Assembly: GCA_948616425.1 (NCBI GenBank)
Contig: CAPGBJ010000043.1
Location: 1 to 10,458, forward strand
DNA length: 10,458 bases
Reading direction: 5' to 3'
From: an uncultured Oscillospiraceae bacterium
GTDB lineage: Bacteria; Bacillota; Clostridia; Oscillospirales; Oscillospiraceae
In this document: in pieces, positions 6,262 to 10,458 of the stretch
Layout: every line of letters begins with the position of its first letter
Numbering within the stretch: the first letter of the stretch is position 1
Made by a program: the position numbers and the translations under genes
The notes under the pieces: generated by a model
Database searches by the model: none
Told to the model about the DNA's origin: nothing
What the model saw: only the letters and a program-made list of their open reading frames with translations

Positions 6262-6820
6262 AGGTCACGCGCCCCCTCTCTCTCACCAGTGGAATCAGAC
6301 GTTTGCCTAAAATCGCGCCCAAAATACACAGGGCGATGTCCCCCGGCACCGCCAGGAGGAAGCAGTACAGGAACAGAGGCCACAGGCCGATGGGGTTGCC
6401 CAGGTAGAAGTTGCTCATCAGATAGTAGTAGACCATACCAAAGAGATAGACAATGCCCAGGCCTAGGAAGTTGGCCGCCAGCAGGCGCCCGTACCCCGGT
6501 TTCTCCTTCTGATTGGCGATGTTTCCTGTGACATAGGCCCCTGCGGCAAAGCCAATGATGTATCCAAAGGTGGGTTGGAACACATAGCCCAGTCCGCCGC
6601 CCTGGGTGAAGATAGGCAGGCCGGCCAGGCCCAGGAAGACGTAGGCCCCCACAGCGCAGCAGCCCAGCTTCCCCCCCAGCAGCAGCCCGGCCATCATGGT
6701 GAACAGCAGCTGCAGGGTAAAAGGCACCACCGGAATCGGGACTTTAATAAAGGCGCCCACCGCAATCAGGGCAACAAACAGGGCACACAGTACCATCTCT
6801 CTTGTCTTTCCATTTTTCAT
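6248..6820 (-). CDS. bioY: Biotin ECF transporter substrate-binding (S) component
   Basis: BioY is the membrane-embedded biotin-binding subunit of an energy-coupling-factor importer. It works alone at low capacity or with a shared EcfT/EcfA module encoded elsewhere, since none is in this window. The 190-residue protein is almost all hydrophobic, with about six membrane segments. It carries the BioY hallmarks IKVPIPVVPFTLQ (25-37) and GGLGYVFQPTFGYIIGF (75-91), which line the biotin pocket. The ATG at 6820 has AAGAGG 7 nt upstream. It is the first gene of the operon, about 50 nt behind a promoter with a BirA-like operator, and its last 14 nt overlap bioB. Uptake and synthesis are therefore set by one biotin-responsive switch (inference from layout). 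Confidence 0.96.
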   Translation of the reverse strand: MKNGKTREMVLCALFVALIAVGAFIKVPIPVVPFTLQLLFTMMAGLLLGGKLGCCAVGAYVFLGLAGLPIFTQGGGLGYVFQPTFGYIIGFAAGAYVTGNIANQKEKPGYGRLLAANFLGLGIVYLFGMVYYYLMSNFYLGNPIGLWPLFLYCFLLAVPGDIALCILGAILGKRLIPLVRERGRVTYEQT

Positions 6821-6827
6821 TGTACAA

Positions 6828-6833
6828 CCTCTT
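6828..6833 (-). promoter_or_regulatory. Ribosome binding site of bioY
   Basis: AAGAGG on the minus strand lies 7 nt before the ATG at 6820. It supports this start for the first gene of the biotin operon. Confidence 0.65.
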
Positions 6834-6876
6834 TCTGGATTTGTTTTTGTGGTTTGGGTCCTCTTTACAGGTACAA

Positions 6877-6905
6877 ATCATAACACGGCGCCCCCTGTTT
6901 GTCAA
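6877..6905 (-). promoter_or_regulatory. Promoter of the bioYBDA operon
   Basis: On the minus strand a perfect -35 box TTGACA (6900-6905) and a -10 box TATGAT (6877-6882) are 17 bp apart. The predicted start near 6870 gives a 5' leader of about 50 nt before the bioY ATG. I see no riboswitch-like fold in that short leader. Confidence 0.85.
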
Positions 6906-6928
6906 CTAATAAAAAATAAGGTTTACAA
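6899..6928. promoter_or_regulatory. Candidate BirA (biotin repressor) operator overlapping the bioYBDA -35 box
   Basis: Read on the minus strand, TTGTAAACC (6920-6928) is identical to the E. coli-type BirA half-site. It is followed by an A/T-only 12-bp spacer and AGTTGACAA (6899-6907), a 7-of-9 match to the partner half-site GGTTTACAA / GGTTAACAA. The second arm contains the whole -35 hexamer, so a bound repressor would block RNA polymerase. The spacer is shorter than the 14-16 bp I recall for known sites, which is the main doubt. Confidence 0.65.
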
Positions 6929-6994
6929 TCGGGGCAAAACTCAGTGACCCAGGTACTGCCAAGGAATTGGAGTAAGATCGGGCATCAGTTGAGA

Positions 6995-7032
6995 CAAAAA
7001 GGCACCCCCGGCCTGAGCCAGGGGTGCTTTTT
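6995..7032 (-). terminator. Strong hairpin terminator after the SLH-protein gene, likely bidirectional
   Basis: GCACCCCCGGC (7002-7012) pairs with GCCAGGGGTGC (7017-7027) with one mismatch around a four-base loop. A five-base A-run on one side and a five-base T-run on the other make it a U-tract terminator on both strands. It lies about 27 nt after the SLH-protein stop codon and insulates the biotin operon promoter from that probably highly transcribed gene. Confidence 0.9.
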
Positions 7033-7058
7033 CTGCATGATATGGGATATGGAGATTG

Positions 7059-10000
7059 TTAGCTGGGCACGGTCAGGTCCTTAACATTGACCTTTATTCC
7101 TTCCGGGGTAGTCCACTGCTTCAGGAACACGACCTTGCCGTTGTCGTTGCCACTGCTAGCGCGGACGACAATCCCCATCTCGCCGTCGCCGGCCACAATG
7201 CGGCCCTCGCGCTCGTAGCCCTCCCACTTGTGCTCGGGACTGTCCTTCTGCACGCCGACCAGCAGGATGTAGTCGGTATCGCCAATCGTGACGGTAACAA
7301 AGCCCCAGGAGCCGTTCGCCAGGTCGTAGAGGGCCTCAAAGGTATCGAATTCTTTGTTAGTCTCATTGGCAAACGCCTGAAGCGCAGCTTCCTGCTTGGT
7401 CTTAGCCTCACCACTAGTTGCTTTCACAAGAGGAGTCACCTCACCGCTCATGGAGAGGGTCATTTCCTCGCCATCGAAGCTCTGGGTGGGATAGCTCGTG
7501 AAGCCTTTAAATGCGTTCAGATCCGCGGGCAAATCCGTATCCCCCTCGGGAGCCGCACCGATCTCGGTCTTCTTGAGGGTGAACTCGATCTCGTCGCCGT
7601 TGTCCTCAGCGGTGACCTTGGTGATCTTGCCAGAGGCGGTGGTGATCTTCACATTGGTGTAGCCCTCAGACTCCAGCAGGCTCTTGATGGCGCTCCGGAT
7701 GCCGGAGGTGTCGCCCACAGTGTAGGTGAAGGTCAGGGTGTCGCCCTTGAGGGCCAGGCCGTAGGCGGGCTCCTCTTCATCATCGCTGCCGCCGCTGCCT
7801 TCGCCGTCCTTCTGCTCCCACACGAACACAGCGATCACCTTGCCGTCGTCGGTCACGACCCAGGCCTTGTCGTTGCGGTCGGTGTGCAGGCTCTCGACGG
7901 ACAGATCGCTGCCGTCATAGTAAGCGATGGTGGCGTCCTTGTTGGCGGCGGGCCGGACGGTGTACTCCTTGTTGGTGGCATCCCAATTGAAGCCCAGCAG
8001 GCCGTCGGTGGTCTCGCGGCTCACGCCCTCATAGGCGTTCCACTTGTTGTTATTGCTGTTGCTGGCGGTTCCGTTGACCTCGTAGTCACTGGGCACAGTG
8101 GTGGTCAGCTTGGTGACATAGCCGCTGCTGTTCTCGGTCATGCCGAAGAACACGCCCAGCTGGCCCTTCTTCACTTTATCCAGGTCAGTGGCGGCGTCGC
8201 TGTTGGACTTGACGCGGATGGACTTGATCTCGCCGTCCACAACGGCGTCATAGACGTAGTACTTGTTGGAACCGGTGCCGTTCTCCTTGGGGCTGTTGGC
8301 GCCGATGACAAAGATCACGCTGCTGTTGCCCTTGATGGTGGCCTTGTTGATGTACATGGCCTTGACCACGCCGTCCTTCACGTAGGCAACCAGCTTAGAG
8401 CCGTTCGCCACGTCCACGGTGGGGGCGTTCTCGTAGCCCACATAGGCGCTGTAGTCATCCAGGTCGGCGGGGTCGTCATTGAGCAGAATGGCGCTGTTCT
8501 TGTCGGTGTAGATGGTGCCGGAGGGGTTCAGCTTGACGCGGGAGTTGCCGTTCTTGAGGATATCAGAGGTGGTGCCGCTCCAGCTGGAGGCGTGGCTGGT
8601 CTTGATCTCCAGGCTGTAGACACCATTATCCTCGGAATAGGCAACGATCTGGCCAACCAGGGGAACCTGTTTGTCAGCGTCGGTGTTGGTGACAGAAACG
8701 GCATCCCTCTCAGTGGTTTTGGCGGTCCAAGTGCCGCCAGACTTCGTGGCGCCGTAACGCAGGGCGTCCAGCTGGTCATCGCTGTCAAATCCGCTCTTCT
8801 TCCAATCGTCGGTGTCATCCTTGTCGATGTCCACGTTGCGGGTAGAGCCGTCGGTCAGGATCAGCTTGGCGCCGAAGTCGGCGTCGTCGCCGTACTTGCT
8901 GCTGGCGTTGCCCACGGAGTAGACATAGGCGTAGTCGTTGGACTCGGCGGCGTCGGCCAGCATGATGATGTTGTCCTGGGTATCCAGATAGAAGGCCACG
9001 TTCTCATCCACGGAGTCCACGCCCAGCATCTTGGACTCGCCGTCGAAGAAGCGGTAGCTGTAGCGGTAGGTCTTGTCGCCGATGACCACGCGGTCTTTCT
9101 CGCGGATGGTGTCGGCCTCGCCTTCCACCAACTCGGCCTTGCCAATGATGGACTCCACGGTCCAGTCGCCGTTGCTGGCAATGGACTTGGTGTACAGCAC
9201 CACGTCCTCCTCGGCGTAGCCGACAACATCATACTCCAGGCCGGCGTCATCCATGTCGTCCAGGGTGATGGTGTCGCCATCCACCTTGGTGACCTCGGCG
9301 GCATAGGTGTTCACGATGCACACGGTGGCGGTGCCGGAGTAGTTCACGCCGCCAGAGCGGACGGCGGTGTCATCCAGATAGACATAGGTGGTGGCGCCGC
9401 GCTTGGTGCCGGCCAGAGTGTCCTTGTCGTTGTCGGCCACGTCCTTGCGGACAAAGAGGTCCTTGCCGTCAGCGTCCTCGTCACGGCCGTCCATCAGCAC
9501 GATCCACTGATAATCTTCAGCGGCGGTCTTGCCCACGGCGGAGTACATGGCGTTGCTCTTGACCTCGCCCTCAAACTCGTAGTCAGCGCCGTTGGCATAG
9601 TTGCCCACCTCGCTGTTCTTGTAGGTCCAGCGGGTGGAGGGAGCGCCGAAGTTGTCGGTGGTCTCATAGCGCTTCAGGTCGCCGTTGTACAGCTGCTCGC
9701 CCAGCTCGATGACAGAACCGGTAACGCCAGTCAGAGCACTGGTGTTGAAGTTCTTCTCGGTGGTGTCGATGGCTTTGGCGAAGCTCTGCTGGCTGGAGCG
9801 GTACACATAGTTTACACTGCCGTTGCTCACAACCGTGCCATCAGGGGTGGTGACGTTGATGGTACCACTGTTGTCAGCGTCCACCATGCCGCTCTCAATG
9901 GCGTTCAAGGCCAGCTGAGCCACCTGGTTACGGGTGAGCTGGGTGTTGTTGCTTACCGAGATGCCGTCGAACAGGCGGATCTTCGCAGCCTGGTTGGCGG

Positions 10001-10458
10001 TGGCCCGGGCCCAGTCGGTGCCGAAGTCGGAGGCGTACTGGAAGTAGCCCAGGGCCTTCATCATCATCAGGGCCGCCTGGGTGGCGGTGACGTTGCCGGT
10101 GCCGAAACGGCCGCCGCCCACACCGCTGACGATGCCGCTGGCCTCGCAGGCGGAGACATACTTGGCGGCCCAGTCAGGCACGTCGGAGAAGCTGTTCTGG
10201 CCCTCGAAGTAGTCAGCCTCCAGCCCCAGCAGGTTGGACATGACAATGGCCATCTCAATACGGCTGATCTTGGCGTCAGGGTTGAAGTTGCCGCTGTTGC
10301 TGCCGGACATGGCGCCCACAGCCTGCAGAACCTCAATGGCCTCGACGTTGTGGTCCTCCGTCACGTCGGGGTAGGCTACTGCGGCGCTGGTTCCGATCAC
10401 CATCATGCCCAGGAGCATGACGGAGGCCAGAGTCAGGCTGAGAGCCCGCTTCAGGTTT
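7059..10458 (-). CDS. SLH-domain S-layer-type cell-surface protein, 5' end beyond window
   Basis: This is a large exported surface protein; 1132 residues are visible and the true start lies just past the right edge. The frame is still open there and reads NLKRALSLTLASV before the first in-window Met (10418), giving a complete-looking signal-peptide core with a likely cut after AVA, before YPDV. With that Met as residue 1, SLH-like modules cover about 16-66 (YPDVTEDHNVEAIEVLQAVG) and 77-125 (SFSDVPDWAAKYVSACEASG), with a third, less regular one at about 135-175. These modules anchor proteins to pyruvylated secondary cell-wall polymer. The rest is an Asp/Gly/Thr-rich, beta-strand-like region without a recognised enzyme motif. 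An acidic linker (SDDEEE, about 7770-7795) sets off a C-terminal part of roughly 235 residues. Size, composition and a dedicated terminator fit an abundant S-layer or surface-array protein. An SLH-anchored protein of another role remains possible. Confidence 0.88.
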   Translation of the reverse strand, partial: NLKRALSLTLASVMLLGMMVIGTSAAVAYPDVTEDHNVEAIEVLQAVGAMSGSNSGNFNPDAKISRIEMAIVMSNLLGLEADYFEGQNSFSDVPDWAAKYVSACEASGIVSGVGGGRFGTGNVTATQAALMMMKALGYFQYASDFGTDWARATANQAAKIRLFDGISVSNNTQLTRNQVAQLALNAIESGMVDADNSGTINVTTPDGTVVSNGSVNYVYRSSQQSFAKAIDTTEKNFNTSALTGVTGSVIELGEQLYNGDLKRYETTDNFGAPSTRWTYKNSEVGNYANGADYEFEGEVKSNAMYSAVGKTAAEDYQWIVLMDGRDEDADGKDLFVRKDVADNDKDTLAGTKRGATTYVYLDDTAVRSGGVNYSGTATVCIVNTYAAEVTKVDGDTITLDDMDDAGLEYDVVGYAEEDVVLYTKSIASNGDWTVESIIGKAELVEGEADTIREKDRVVIGDKTYRYSYRFFDGESKMLGVDSVDENVAFYLDTQDNIIMLADAAESNDYAYVYSVGNASSKYGDDADFGAKLILTDGSTRNVDIDKDDTDDWKKSGFDSDDQLDALRYGATKSGGTWTAKTTERDAVSVTNTDADKQVPLVGQIVAYSEDNGVYSLEIKTSHASSWSGTTSDILKNGNSRVKLNPSGTIYTDKNSAILLNDDPADLDDYSAYVGYENAPTVDVANGSKLVAYVKDGVVKAMYINKATIKGNSSVIFVIGANSPKENGTGSNKYYVYDAVVDGEIKSIRVKSNSDAATDLDKVKKGQLGVFFGMTENSSGYVTKLTTTVPSDYEVNGTASNSNNNKWNAYEGVSRETTDGLLGFNWDATNKEYTVRPAANKDATIAYYDGSDLSVESLHTDRNDKAWVVTDDGKVIAVFVWEQKDGEGSGGSDDEEEPAYGLALKGDTLTFTYTVGDTSGIRSAIKSLLESEGYTNVKITTASGKITKVTAEDNGDEIEFTLKKTEIGAAPEGDTDLPADLNAFKGFTSYPTQSFDGEEMTLSMSGEVTPLVKATSGEAKTKQEAALQAFANETNKEFDTFEALYDLANGSWGFVTVTIGDTDYILLVGVQKDSPEHKWEGYEREGRIVAGDGEMGIVVRASSGNDNGKVVFLKQWTTPEGIKVNVKDLTVPS

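Noticed and set aside
6821..6870. Riboswitch in the bioY leader
   Set aside because: The predicted leader is only about 50 nt, A-rich and without a stable fold. No biotin riboswitch class is known to me, and a BirA-type operator explains control better.

Overview
The window comes from a moderately GC-rich anaerobic member of the Clostridia. The best guess is a gut Oscillospiraceae of the Flavonifractor / Pseudoflavonifractor / Lawsonibacter type. The reasons are an SLH-domain surface protein whose leader begins with an NLKRALSLTLASVMLLGM-like sequence, a Firmicutes-style BioY-linked biotin operon with strong Shine-Dalgarno sites, and a lipoprotein plus chemoreceptor pair. The genus is inferred from overall resemblance and was not tested. 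All six recognised genes lie on the minus strand, so the biological reading order runs from the right end of the window to the left.

Right end (10458 to 7059): a large SLH-domain S-layer-type protein, cut at its 5' end by the window edge and closed by a strong hairpin terminator (about 6995-7032). Next comes a control region (about 6870-6930) with a 17-bp-spaced sigma-A type promoter. Its -35 box lies inside an inverted repeat resembling a BirA biotin operator. This drives bioY-bioB-bioD-bioA (6820 to 3408). The genes overlap by 14, 4 and 4 nt, so they are almost certainly co-transcribed and translationally coupled, and a rho-independent terminator follows at about 3325-3376. The operon imports biotin (BioY) and carries out the last three steps of synthesis: KAPA to DAPA (BioA), DAPA to dethiobiotin (BioD) and dethiobiotin to biotin (BioB). 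There is no bioF and no pimeloyl-forming gene in it. The BioB has Ser where the E. coli enzyme has the auxiliary-cluster ligand Cys97, plus extra cysteines. This fits the 'Type II' biotin synthases of obligate anaerobes.

Left half (3300 to 392): a second transcription unit starts at a near-consensus promoter (TTGTCA, 17 bp, TATAAT; 3272-3300). It encodes an extracellular solute-binding lipoprotein, probably with a TTG start, and 31 nt later a transmembrane methyl-accepting chemotaxis protein. No ABC permease or ATPase accompanies them, so the pair looks like a sensing unit and not a transporter. The chemoreceptor has an unusual hairpin tip and no obvious HAMP domain.

Far left (1-391): non-coding as far as can be seen, but rich in structure. 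It holds a 13-bp perfect inverted repeat enclosing about 220 bp, two near-identical 23-bp direct repeats each built from a TGGTAGAC doublet, a nested hairpin at 19-75, and a perfect 14-bp-stem hairpin at 255-287 that may end the lipoprotein-chemoreceptor transcript. This is the part of the window least explained by known genes.
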